A stretch of 44,409 nt of DNA. It comes from CAZOBJ01 sp964577825 (GTDB taxonomy: Bacteria > Planctomycetota > SZUA-567 > JAFGNG01). The position numbers were made by a program, and so were the translations under genes. Shown in pieces: positions 23,790-32,145 of the stretch (within the stretch, counting starts at the first letter, position 1; every line of letters starts with the position of its first letter). The stretch is taken from positions 1 through 44,409 of the forward strand of contig CAZOBJ010000017.1 of NCBI GenBank assembly GCA_964577825.1, given 5' to 3'. The notes beneath the pieces are model-generated. The model was not told where the DNA came from. It saw nothing but the letters and a program-made list of their open reading frames with translations, and did not search any database.

Positions 23790-24469
23790 CACTGCGCCGC
23801 GTCTGAGCTCTCTGACCTCAATGCCTCTACAAACTGATCGAGCGCCTTCTTCTCTTCAGGCGTCAGCTTGTCAAAGCTCTCCGATTGCGCCGCGTAACGC
23901 TTAGCGTGATCGGCAATATGCTCTGGCACGTTGGCGAAGGCGCCCGCGAGCGTTGCCAGCGTCTTTTCAGGGACTCCGAAAAACTGGCTGAGCTTATGCA
24001 GTGTCGCTGGCGTCGGCTTGTAGCTGGCGTTTCGCTCGGCTGCTACCAGCTCGCCGCGATCAATGCCGGTCTGCTTAGCGAGCTCGTCAATGGTCAGCTT
24101 ACGCGCTTTGCGCAGGTTTTGAAGCGCAAGCTGCAATGCGTACCGGAGTGTACCGGTTTCCGGGTCTCCGTCAGTCATCAATACACTGACCCGCTGGTTC
24201 AGCGCGCGAGCAATCCGGTTCAGCATGGCCAGTGAGTGGCCCTCATAGTCCTCATCCTCGAGGCGACTGATCACCGACTGCGTGGTGCCGACGGCCTTGG
24301 CCAACTCATGCTGCGTCAGACCGGCCTCTGTCCGAAGCTCATAGATAGTGCGCGCAACTTCGGCATGGACACGAGCCGTCTCTAGAGCGGCCTTCCTCTC
24401 GGGATCCTCCCCGACATACCGCCGGTGGAGGATCTCAACAGCATCGGTAGTCCTCCTTCTCTCCCTCAT
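23789..24469 (-). CDS. Tandem helix-turn-helix antitoxin/regulator
   Basis: The 226-residue product contains two XRE-type helix-turn-helix domains. The first spans about residues 41-98 (LTQHELAKAVGTTQSVISRLE). The second spans about 116-172 (LTIDELAKQTGIDRGELVAAE). A charged C-terminal helix follows (LTPEEKKALDQFVEALRSE). It overlaps the end of the HigB-type toxin gene by 35 bp, the usual toxin-first order of HigBA modules, but it is twice the size of a standard HigA. The ATG at 24469 has GGAGGG 9 nt upstream. It probably neutralises the toxin and represses the promoter at 24.9 kb. Its stop overlaps the start of the small membrane protein. Confidence 0.82.
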   Translation of the reverse strand: MRERRRTTDAVEILHRRYVGEDPERKAALETARVHAEVARTIYELRTEAGLTQHELAKAVGTTQSVISRLEDEDYEGHSLAMLNRIARALNQRVSVLMTDGDPETGTLRYALQLALQNLRKARKLTIDELAKQTGIDRGELVAAERNASYKPTPATLHKLSQFFGVPEKTLATLAGAFANVPEHIADHAKRYAAQSESFDKLTPEEKKALDQFVEALRSESSDAAQ

Positions 24470-24848
24470 TGTAGTCTGCCCTCCCAGATTCTTCGTGGGT
24501 GTGCCTATGGGGCTCACGCACGAACGCCCCCCGCCACGCGATCGCCCGATCAATATCCTTGTCGGGAACTCTGTCCATCTTCGTAAGACCATGCGATACC
24601 ACCGCGCAAGAGCCCACAAAGAAGTATAAGGCACGATAATTGACATTCATGCGCCTGACCCGCAACTCATATATGCCGTCCCGTAGCATGTCTGCCTCTG
24701 GACGTCGCAACTCGCTCCCGCATTCCTTCAGTCGCTCAAACCGCACAATGAACTTGTCTCGGACCTTCGGGGGCAGTTGGTCGAGCCACTCCAAGGCCGG
24801 AGCCCTCCCCCTGTCGTCCTTATAGAACACAACCTGCACCTTCGGCAC
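24435..24848 (-). CDS. higB: HigB/RelE-type mRNA interferase toxin
   Basis: This 137-residue protein matches the phage-derived Gp49-like/HigB branch of RelE-fold toxins, ribosome-dependent mRNA nucleases. Typical stretches are VVFYKDDRGRAPALEWLDQL, LRRPEADMLRDGIYELRVR and YRALYFFVGSCAVVSHGLTK, followed by an Asp/Lys/Arg-rich C-terminal helix. I chose the GTG at 24848 because GGAGAG lies 4 nt upstream; the longer nominal frame starts inside the -35 element of its own promoter and cannot be the real start. The toxin precedes and overlaps its antitoxin, as in HigBA modules. Length is slightly above the 100-120 typical. Confidence 0.85.
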   Translation of the reverse strand: MPKVQVVFYKDDRGRAPALEWLDQLPPKVRDKFIVRFERLKECGSELRRPEADMLRDGIYELRVRRMNVNYRALYFFVGSCAVVSHGLTKMDRVPDKDIDRAIAWRGAFVREPHRHTHEESGRADYNEGEKEDYRCC

Positions 24849-24874
24849 GACGCTCTCCGCTGGAGGCGGACTCC

Positions 24875-24890
24875 ATATACCTACGAATAT
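24875..24890. promoter_or_regulatory. Imperfect palindrome, candidate antitoxin operator
   Basis: On the minus strand ATATTCGTAGGTATAT matches its own reverse complement at 12 of 16 positions and overlaps the -10 element of the toxin promoter, where a toxin-antitoxin repressor would bind. Confidence 0.4.
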
Positions 24891-24914
24891 AGCATCATTG
24901 CGATTTCCTGTCAA
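24886..24914 (-). promoter_or_regulatory. Strong sigma-70 promoter of the toxin-antitoxin operon
   Basis: A perfect TTGACA (24909-24914), a 17-nt spacer and TATATT (24886-24891) make the best consensus promoter in the window. Transcription should begin near 24879, about 30 nt before the toxin GTG. Confidence 0.8.
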
Positions 24915-25025
24915 CGCAAAATTGAGATATTTCCCCGCCGGGGCTCAGTCCCGCGTGCGGGGCGGATGAGGCAAGGTCACCTCCCATGAGTGCCAAGGCG
25001 GTGCGAAAAAGCTGGCCGTGCGACC

Positions 25026-25043
25026 GGCATCACATTTGATGCC
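25026..25043. terminator. Short perfect hairpin between the island and the Ig/TPR gene
   Basis: GGCATCA-CATT-TGATGCC forms a 7-bp stem. On the minus strand a run of five T follows about 13 nt later, too far for a textbook intrinsic terminator of the Ig/TPR gene. The rest of the 322-bp gap 24849-25170 holds only the toxin promoter and no supported gene. Confidence 0.3.
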
Positions 25044-25170
25044 TAGGCCATTTAGTCGTAGGGAGGGGCCACGAGCTTCTGGGACGCAGGTCGCCCAAAG
25101 CGCTACTTGGGTGCATTGCACGATGCAGCGCACATTGTCCCTTGCGGGGCAGCTGAGAGACCGCCCCCCC

Positions 25171-28065
25171 CTAATACCCCCGCCGCTCGCGAAGCTGCTG
25201 GGCGTAGTCGCGGGCGAGCACGTGGAACCGCCGCTCGGAGGGGTCGCCGACGTCGTAGGCCTCGGCGGTGCGCTCCCAGTACTGGATGGCGTTGTCGATG
25301 TGGCCTTCCTGGGTCTCGAGCTCGGCCAGGTACCACAGGCACTCCTTGGGCCGGCGGCCGGGCGGGCTCATCTTCACGCCTTCGGTCAGGTACCGGCGCG
25401 CGGCGTCCAGGTCGCCGAGCCGATAGTGGCTCACGCCCAGGTGGAAGATCTCCTTGTACGTGGGCTGGCCCGTGGCCGCGGCCGCCTCGAACGCGTCGAC
25501 GGCCTTGCGGTAGGCGCTGGTCATCTCGGCCCGGTCCTCGGCCTTGCGCGCGCGGAAGTAGTGCACGTCGCCGAGCCGGTCCATGGCCTCCTTGTAGTCC
25601 GGGCGCAGCTCGACCGCGGTCTGGAAGGCGTTGACCGCGTCGCGCAGGTGGCGCTGGAGCTTCTCGCGGGCCTGGCGCAGCTCCTGGGGCTCGGCCTGGA
25701 GCACCACGCCCTCGTCGTAGCGGGTCTGGGCCTCGCGCGCGAGCTCCAGGCTGACGTTGCCGGCCTCCAGCCAAGCCTCGGGGTTGCGGCTGTCCTCGGC
25801 CACGGCCTCTTCCGCGTGGCGCAGGGCGGTGTCGGGCTCCTGCTCGCGGCTGGCGACCTTGGCGAGCACCAGGCGCGCGCGGGCGAGCTCGGGGTCGATC
25901 TCCAGGGCCTCCTCGGCGCGCAGCTTCGCCTGCAAGAGCTCGCCGTCCTCCAGGGCCACCTCGGCCTGGCGCGCGAGCAGCATCGCCTGGTCACGCGCCG
26001 CGCCGGTCTCGGCCGGGGCGCGCTCGGCGGGCGCGCGCTCGCCCGGCAAGAGCGACGAAGGCACGCGCGCGAGCACGGTCTCCTCGCGCTCCTCCGCGGG
26101 CGGTGCCGCGGGCGCGGGCGTGGGCGCCTCGCGCTCGGTGGGCTCGGGCACGGGCGCCATGCCGGTCTCGGCGGGCGGCTGTGCGGGCTCGGCGGGCTCC
26201 ATGGGCGCGACCGGGGTCGTGCGCTCGGGCGCGCGCGAGACGGGCGCAGGCGCCTCGATCTCGGCCGGGGCGGGCGCGGGTTCGGGCGCCTCCTCGGCGG
26301 ACGGCTCCTCGGCGGGCGGGGCCTCCTCCTCGGCCGGGCGGCGGCGCTCGAAGAACCGAAGCGGCGACCAGCGTTCGGGCTCCTCCGGCGGGGGCGGGGC
26401 CTCGCCGATGTCCCCGGTCACGGGCCGGGGCTCGCCGGGCACCCGGTCGGGCGCGGGCTCGCGTTCGGGCGCGGGTTCGGGCTCTGGCGCAGGCGGCGGC
26501 CCGGGCTCGATGTCCGAGGGGTGGCGCCCCTCGATCGGCGCGGGCGCGGGCGCCACGGCGGGCTCGGTTGGGCGTCCCGTAGCGGGCTCGGCCTCGCCGG
26601 GCGCGGGCTCCACGGCCGCGGGGCCGGTGTCCGGCTCGCGCGGCGCGGGCGTCACGGGCTGCACGTCCGTGGGCTCGGTCTCATAGGCCGGGCGCGACAG
26701 GATGCTGAACGGCTGCGCGCTCACCGCCGTTCCCGTGTGGCCCAGGGTGTCGCGCGCGGTGACCCGCAGCAGGCACTGGTGCAGGGACCGGTCACCCTCC
26801 ACGGGCACGCGCCATGAATAGGTGTGCGTGGCGGGCAGGCCGCTGGCGAGCCGTTCCCAGGTCTGGCCCAGGTCCGCGGAGAAGCTCAAGGTCACCGAGT
26901 TGCGCGCAAGGTTCGGGTCCGTGGCCTGCCAGGACACGGGCACCGTGGTACCTCCGCGCAGGAACCGCTCGTCAAACGGTTCGAGCGCGACCTGCGGGCC
27001 CTCGGTGTCTGAGACGACCGACACCTGCGGCGGCGTGCCGGGGCTCGGCGCGGGCGTGGCGTTGCCGGCCCCGTCGGCCGCGCGCACGTACAGGCCCAGC
27101 CGCGCGGGCATGGGCCCGTCGTAGACGAGCGGGCTTTCGGTATCTCGGTCGCGTCCGAACCGCGACCAGGTCTGGCCGCGGTCGGCGCTCGTCCACAGCT
27201 CCACCCACGCCAGTCCGCTGCCGCCGGGCTCGTCCGAGGCCTCGTAGCGCACGGAGATCGTATCGCCCGTGGCCTGGCGGGGCCCCGTGGCGCGCGCCGT
27301 GGGCGGCCGGCTGTCGGCCACGTACATGCCCGGGGCCACGGCCTGGGCGGCGTTGCCCGCACGGTCGCGGGCCACGATGCGGAACCGGTACGTGCCCGCC
27401 GCGCCCGCGGGCGGCGTCCAGGCGTACTCGCCGTCGGCGGGGCGGTTGTAGGCGACCTCGCGCCAGGTCGCGCCCCCGTCCGCGGAGACCTGCACCACCA
27501 CGGGCGCCTCTGCGGGATGCTCGTCCTCGGTGCGCCATCGCAGGGTCACCGGCGCATCGGCCGGGCCCACGCGCCCCTCGGGCGTGAACAGGCTCGCGCG
27601 CGGCGGGGTGGTGTCCACGACCACCACGGTGTCCGGCGCCTGCCCCGGCTCGGGCGGACGCTCGGTGTTGCCCACCGAGTCCGTGGCCACGAGCGCGAAC
27701 CCGTAGGTCCCCGCGCCGGGCACGGACACCACGAACGGGCTCTCGCGGTCCGGGTCCTCGCCGTACAGCTGCCAGGTGCGGCCCATGTCCGTGGTCACGT
27801 ACAGCTCGATCTTGGCGAGCCCCACGCCCAGGCCCACCACGTCGCGCACCGCATAGGAGATGGTGAACTCCGTGTCAGAGAGCACCGCCGCGTCTTCGGG
27901 CACGGCGCGCGGCGCGGGCGCAGTCTCTTCGGCGGCGCGTCTCGCCTTCATGCGCTCCCAGAACGAGAGGCCTTCGCCCTCCGCGGCCCGCGCGGGCGTG
28001 GCGACCAGGCCGGCCGCCAACACGGCGAGAAACAACGACACCACAGTCACGCGCATGGATTTCAT
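25171..28065 (-). CDS. Large secreted protein: Ig-like repeats, Pro/Glu/Ala linker, TPR domain
   Basis: The 964-residue product has a Sec signal peptide (MRVTVVSLFLAVLAAGLVAT) with cleavage near the ARA-AE site. Residues about 60-480 are four Ig-like modules of about 95 residues with recurring signatures: a GRTW or GATW turn, FRIVARDRAGN/FALVATDSVGN and DTTPPRA or DSRPPTA boundaries. A linker of about 230 residues rich in Pro, Glu and Ala (490-720) follows. The C-terminal 230 residues are TPR-like helical repeats (QAEVALEDGELLQAKLRAEE, PEAWLEAGNVSLEL, FHLGVSHYRLGDLDAARRYL). It is probably a periplasmic or surface scaffold. The ATG at 28065 gives the full signal peptide. Its promoter is back-to-back with that of purL. 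Confidence 0.85.
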   Translation of the reverse strand: MKSMRVTVVSLFLAVLAAGLVATPARAAEGEGLSFWERMKARRAAEETAPAPRAVPEDAAVLSDTEFTISYAVRDVVGLGVGLAKIELYVTTDMGRTWQLYGEDPDRESPFVVSVPGAGTYGFALVATDSVGNTERPPEPGQAPDTVVVVDTTPPRASLFTPEGRVGPADAPVTLRWRTEDEHPAEAPVVVQVSADGGATWREVAYNRPADGEYAWTPPAGAAGTYRFRIVARDRAGNAAQAVAPGMYVADSRPPTARATGPRQATGDTISVRYEASDEPGGSGLAWVELWTSADRGQTWSRFGRDRDTESPLVYDGPMPARLGLYVRAADGAGNATPAPSPGTPPQVSVVSDTEGPQVALEPFDERFLRGGTTVPVSWQATDPNLARNSVTLSFSADLGQTWERLASGLPATHTYSWRVPVEGDRSLHQCLLRVTARDTLGHTGTAVSAQPFSILSRPAYETEPTDVQPVTPAPREPDTGPAAVEPAPGEAEPATGRPTEPAVAPAPAPIEGRHPSDIEPGPPPAPEPEPAPEREPAPDRVPGEPRPVTGDIGEAPPPPEEPERWSPLRFFERRRPAEEEAPPAEEPSAEEAPEPAPAPAEIEAPAPVSRAPERTTPVAPMEPAEPAQPPAETGMAPVPEPTEREAPTPAPAAPPAEEREETVLARVPSSLLPGERAPAERAPAETGAARDQAMLLARQAEVALEDGELLQAKLRAEEALEIDPELARARLVLAKVASREQEPDTALRHAEEAVAEDSRNPEAWLEAGNVSLELAREAQTRYDEGVVLQAEPQELRQAREKLQRHLRDAVNAFQTAVELRPDYKEAMDRLGDVHYFRARKAEDRAEMTSAYRKAVDAFEAAAATGQPTYKEIFHLGVSHYRLGDLDAARRYLTEGVKMSPPGRRPKECLWYLAELETQEGHIDNAIQYWERTAEAYDVGDPSERRFHVLARDYAQQLRERRGY

Positions 28066-28173
28066 GTGGGAACCCCCCGCTGACGCGCGGGAACACCGCC
28101 GCGATCCCACGGACGTAACCCCGTTCGCACAGAGCGGGTACACCCGGGAATCCGGCCCGTTTGCAATGCGCTA

Positions 28174-28202
28174 AGTCTATGTTCGCCCGCGGAGCGGATC
28201 AA
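28174..28202 (-). promoter_or_regulatory. Promoter of the Ig/TPR gene
   Basis: TTGATC (28197-28202) and TAGACT (28174-28179) with a 17-nt spacer, reading toward 28065. Confidence 0.5.
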
Positions 28203-28210
28203 GAAAAAAG

Positions 28211-28239
28211 TTGACAGCCCGCGGCGCGTCGCCTAGACA
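28211..28239 (+). promoter_or_regulatory. Promoter of purL-purQ
   Basis: A perfect TTGACA (28211-28216) and TAGACA (28234-28239) with a 17-nt spacer, divergent from the Ig/TPR promoter and separated from it by 8 bp. Confidence 0.5.
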
Positions 28240-28330
28240 GGCGGCACCGTTAACCCATTGACCGCTTGCCGGTTGTGATGACGCCCATCTGGGACGCCCG
28301 CCCGCGCGCCGGGGGGCGCGGAGAGCCGCC

Positions 28331-31216
28331 ATGAACGAGGTCCACCGCGTGGAAGTGGCCGTGCGCGACGCGGCCCTGGACTCCGCGGGCAAGGCCGTGG
28401 CCGAGGACCTGCGCCACTACGGTCTCGCGAGCGTCACCGACGTGCGCACCGTGCGCGTGTACACGCTCGCCGGGGTGACCCGCGCGCAGGCCGAGGACCT
28501 GGCGCGCGAGTTCCTGGCCGACGCGGTGGTCGACGCCTGGGCCGTGGACCGCGACGTGCTGCCCGCGGACGGGCGCGTGATCGTGGAGGTCGTGCGCCGG
28601 CCCGGGGTCATGGACCCGGTGGAGGCGAGCGCCCGGCAGGGCGCCGGGCACCTGGGCCGCGCGTGCGCCTGGGTGCGCACGTCCGCGAAGTACCTGGTCG
28701 GCGGCCGCGCGGATACAGACGCGGTCGAAGGGGCCGCGCGCAAGCTGCTCGCCAACGACGTCATCGAAGAGGTGACCGTGGGCGCCAACGCGCCCGCGGA
28801 GCGCGCCCCGGTGTCCGGGTACCGGTTCCGGCGCGTGGAGGTGCCCCTGGCGGACCTGGACGAGGACGCGCTCGCGCGCCTGTCCGTGGACAAGCAGCTG
28901 TACCTGAGCCCCGCGGAACTGCGCGCCATCCAGGCGCACTTCCTCGGCCTGGGCCGCGCGCCCACGGACGTGGAGCTGGAGACCCTGGCCCAGACCTGGA
29001 GCGAGCACTGCGTGCACAAGACCCTCAAGGGCCGCATCCGCTATCGCGGCCCGGAGGGCGAAGAGCTCATCGACAACCTGCTCAAGAGCACGGTCATGCG
29101 GGTCACCGACGAGCTCGCCCGGCCGTGGTGCCTGTCCGTGTTCCGGGACAACGCCGGGGTCATCGCGTTCGACGACGCGTACGGGGCCGTGTTCAAGGTG
29201 GAGACCCACAACCACCCCTCCGCGCTCGAGCCCTACGGCGGCGCGGGCACGGGCATCGGCGGGGTGATCCGCGACTGCCTGGGCACGGGCCTCGGGGCGC
29301 GGCCGATCATGAACACGGACGTGTTCTGCTTCGGGCCGCCGGACACCGCGCGCGAGGACCTGCCGCGCGGGGCGCTGCACCCCCTGCGCGTCATCAAGGG
29401 CGTGGTCGGGGGCGTGCGCGACTACGGCAACCGCATGGGCATCCCCACAGCCAACGGCGCGGTGTGCTTCGACCCGCGCTACATCGGCAATCCCCTGGTC
29501 TTTTGCGGCACGGTGGGGCTGCTGCCCCGGCGCATGGTCGACAAGGCCGTGCAGCCCGGCCAGGCCGCGGTGCTCGTGGGCGGGCGCACGGGCCGCGACG
29601 GCATCCACGGGGCGACCTTCAGCTCGGTGGAGCTGCGCGAGGACTCGGAGCGCGTGAGCTCGGGCGCGGTGCAGATCGGCAACCCGATCGAGGAAAAGAA
29701 GGTCCGCGACTTCCTGGTCCGCGCGCGCGACGCGGGCCTGTACACCTGCATCACCGACTGCGGGGCCGGGGGACTTTCCAGCGCGCTGGGCGAGATGGGC
29801 GAGGCGACCGGCGTGGCCGTGGACCTGGACACGGTGCCGCTCAAGTACGAAGGCCTCTCCTACACCGAGATCTGGATCAGCGAGGCCCAGGAGCGCATGG
29901 TCTTCGCCGCGCACGAAGAGCACCTGCCCGCGCTGCGCGCGCTCGCGGCCGAAGAGAACGTGGAGATGACCGTGGTCGGCCGGTTCACGAACGACCGCAC
30001 CCTGCGGCTGCGCTACGACGGCGTGGAGGTCGGCCGGCTGGACATGGAGTTTTTGCATCAGGGCATGCCCCGCATCGAGCGCGAGGCGGTGTGGCGGCCC
30101 CCGGCCGCCGAAGAGCCGCCCCCGGCGCACAAGCCCGACTACGGCGAGGACCTCAAGCGCGTGCTCGGCTCGTGGAACGTGTGCTCCAAGCACTGGATCA
30201 TCCGCCAGTACGACCACGAGGTCCAGGGCGCGAGCGTGCTGAAACCCCTCGTGGGCGCGCAGGACGACGGGCCCGGCGACGCGGCCGTGATCGCGCCGCG
30301 CCCGGGCGAACGCCGGGGCCTGGTGGTCGCCTGCGGGCTGCAGCCCGCGTACGCGGACTTGGACCCGTACGCCATGGCCGCCGCCGCCATCGACGAGGCC
30401 CTGCGCAACGTGGTCGCCGCAGGCGGGGGCCTGGACCGGTGCGCGGTCCTGGACAACTTCTGCTGGGGCAACACGGACAAGCCCGACCGGCTGGGCGGCC
30501 TCGTGCGCGCGGCGCGGGCCTGCTACGACGTGGCGCGCGCGTACGGGGCGCCGTTCATCTCGGGCAAGGACTCGCTCAACAACGAATTCACCACCGACGC
30601 GGGCTCGGTGGCGATTCCGGGGACGCTCTTGATCAGCGCCATGGCGGTCGTCGACGACGTCACCCGCGCGGTGAGCATGGACGCCAAGGCCGCGGGCGAC
30701 GCCGTGTACCTGGTCGGCCGCACCTACGACGAGCTGGGCGCGGGCGAGTACTACCGCACGCGCGGCGTGCTGGGCGCCAACGTCCCGCGCGTGCGCACGG
30801 GCGAGGGTCTGCGCGTGCTGCGGGGCCTGGCCGCGTGCACGGCGGGCGGGCTCGCGCGCGCGCTGCACGACTGCTCCGAGGGCGGCTTGGCCGTGGCCGC
30901 CGCGGAGACGGCCTTCGCCGGCGGCCTGGGCCTGGACCTGGACCTGGGCGCGATGCCCGTAGACGAGAACGAACCTGCGCTCTCCACCGAGGCGCGCCTC
31001 TTCAGCGAGTCGCAGTCCCGGCTCCTCGCCGAGGTCGCGCCCGAGAACCAGGCTGCGTTCGAGGACGCCCTGGCCCGGCACGGGGCGCCCTTTGCGCGCG
31101 TGGGCACGGTCACGGACGCGCGGCGGCTGACGGTCCGCGACCACGCGGGCGCCACGGTCGTGAACGAACCCGTAGACGCGCTCAAGGCCGCGTGGCGGGC
31201 GCCGCTCGACTGGTAG
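28331..31216 (+). CDS. purL: FGAM synthase: PurS-like domains fused to PurL
   Basis: This enzyme makes formylglycinamidine ribonucleotide from FGAR, ATP and glutamine-derived ammonia in de novo purine synthesis. The 961 residues lie between the small PurL (about 740) and the large single-chain PurL (about 1300). The extra length is an N-terminal region of two PurS-like halves (about residues 5-75 and 80-150, including VEVVRRPGVMDPVEAS). Then come the linker helix, TWSEHCVHKTLKGRIRY, KVETHNHPSALEPYGGAGTGIGG and RDYGNRMGIPTANG for the ATP site, and a second AIRS-like half (GKDSLNNEF, CSEGGLAVAAAE). The glutaminase is the separate purQ 30 bp downstream. GGAGAG lies 5 nt before the ATG. Confidence 0.95.
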   Translation: MNEVHRVEVAVRDAALDSAGKAVAEDLRHYGLASVTDVRTVRVYTLAGVTRAQAEDLAREFLADAVVDAWAVDRDVLPADGRVIVEVVRRPGVMDPVEASARQGAGHLGRACAWVRTSAKYLVGGRADTDAVEGAARKLLANDVIEEVTVGANAPAERAPVSGYRFRRVEVPLADLDEDALARLSVDKQLYLSPAELRAIQAHFLGLGRAPTDVELETLAQTWSEHCVHKTLKGRIRYRGPEGEELIDNLLKSTVMRVTDELARPWCLSVFRDNAGVIAFDDAYGAVFKVETHNHPSALEPYGGAGTGIGGVIRDCLGTGLGARPIMNTDVFCFGPPDTAREDLPRGALHPLRVIKGVVGGVRDYGNRMGIPTANGAVCFDPRYIGNPLVFCGTVGLLPRRMVDKAVQPGQAAVLVGGRTGRDGIHGATFSSVELREDSERVSSGAVQIGNPIEEKKVRDFLVRARDAGLYTCITDCGAGGLSSALGEMGEATGVAVDLDTVPLKYEGLSYTEIWISEAQERMVFAAHEEHLPALRALAAEENVEMTVVGRFTNDRTLRLRYDGVEVGRLDMEFLHQGMPRIEREAVWRPPAAEEPPPAHKPDYGEDLKRVLGSWNVCSKHWIIRQYDHEVQGASVLKPLVGAQDDGPGDAAVIAPRPGERRGLVVACGLQPAYADLDPYAMAAAAIDEALRNVVAAGGGLDRCAVLDNFCWGNTDKPDRLGGLVRAARACYDVARAYGAPFISGKDSLNNEFTTDAGSVAIPGTLLISAMAVVDDVTRAVSMDAKAAGDAVYLVGRTYDELGAGEYYRTRGVLGANVPRVRTGEGLRVLRGLAACTAGGLARALHDCSEGGLAVAAAETAFAGGLGLDLDLGAMPVDENEPALSTEARLFSESQSRLLAEVAPENQAAFEDALARHGAPFARVGTVTDARRLTVRDHAGATVVNEPVDALKAAWRAPLDW

Positions 31217-31246
31217 CCGCGCGAGCCCGGAGAGAGGACCGCATCC

Positions 31247-32044
31247 ATGGCCACGGTCAACGCGATGGTGCTGCGCACCGCGGGCACGAACTGCGACGAG
31301 GAGACCCGGTTCGCGTTCCAGGCCTGTGGCGCGCGCGCGGAGCTTGTGCACGTCAACCGCCTGGCCGCGGGCGGGCACCGGCTGGCCGACTACCAGATCC
31401 TGGCCCTGCCCGGCGGGTTCACGTACGGCGACGACGTGGGAAGCGGCAAGGTGTTCGCCGTGGAGCTTATGCACGCGCTCGGCGAAGAGCTCCAGGCCTT
31501 TGTGGACCGCGGGGGCCTGGTGCTGGGCATCTGCAACGGGTTCCAGGTGCTCGTGAAGATGGGCCTGTTGCCCGACGCGCGGCTCGCCCGGGCCGCGGAC
31601 CGGACCCTGACCCTCACGCACAACGACAGCCACCGGTTCGAGGACCGGTGGGTCTACCTCCAGGCCGAGGCGAACTGCCACAGCCTCTTCGCGGAGCCCT
31701 GCGAGCGCATCGAGCTTCCGGTCGCGCATGCGGAGGGCAAGCTCGTGGCCCGCTCGGACGCGGTGGTCGACCGCCTGGAACAGAACGGCCAGGTGGCCTA
31801 CCGGTACGTAAACCCCGACGGGTCGGCGCCCGCGTACCCGGCCGACCCGAACGGGAGCGTGGGCCACATCGCCGCGATCTCGGACCCCTCGGGCCGGGTC
31901 TTCGGCATGATGCCGCACCCGGAGCGCCACTTCTTCGGGTATCATCATCCCCGGTGGACCCGGCGCGCGCCCGGGCGCGCAGGCCCGCCGGCCGAGGGCG
32001 ACGGGGTGCGCATGTTCCGCCGCGCGGTCGCGGCCTGCAGGTGA
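31247..32044 (+). CDS. purQ: FGAM synthase glutaminase subunit PurQ
   Basis: PurQ hydrolyses glutamine and delivers ammonia to PurL. It is a class I glutamine amidotransferase of 265 residues with nucleophile Cys96 in VLGICNGFQ and the His/Glu pair in MMPHPERHFFG. The N-terminal LRTAGTNCDEET and LALPGGFTYGDDVGSGK motifs are family-typical. It is somewhat longer than the 225-230-residue Bacillus form because of extra C-terminal residues after the HPERH motif. A GGAGAGAGG site precedes the ATG, and it is cotranscribed with purL (30-bp gap). Confidence 0.95.
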   Translation: MATVNAMVLRTAGTNCDEETRFAFQACGARAELVHVNRLAAGGHRLADYQILALPGGFTYGDDVGSGKVFAVELMHALGEELQAFVDRGGLVLGICNGFQVLVKMGLLPDARLARAADRTLTLTHNDSHRFEDRWVYLQAEANCHSLFAEPCERIELPVAHAEGKLVARSDAVVDRLEQNGQVAYRYVNPDGSAPAYPADPNGSVGHIAAISDPSGRVFGMMPHPERHFFGYHHPRWTRRAPGRAGPPAEGDGVRMFRRAVAACR

Positions 32045-32145
32045 GGCGACTTCCTAGTCGGCGGTCGGGGCCCTCCAGCCAAGCAACACAGCCGCTGCCC
32101 CGTGATGACAGGCGACGCGTGTCCGGCGATCCTTGGAGTCAAAAG

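Noticed and set aside
24945..25133. A 62-codon minus-strand frame in the gap before the island
   Set aside because: No ribosome-binding site, atypical composition and no recognisable motif.
28250..31948. A very long antisense open frame over purL and purQ
   Set aside because: Low-complexity His/Arg/Val translation with no motifs, antisense to clearly conserved genes.
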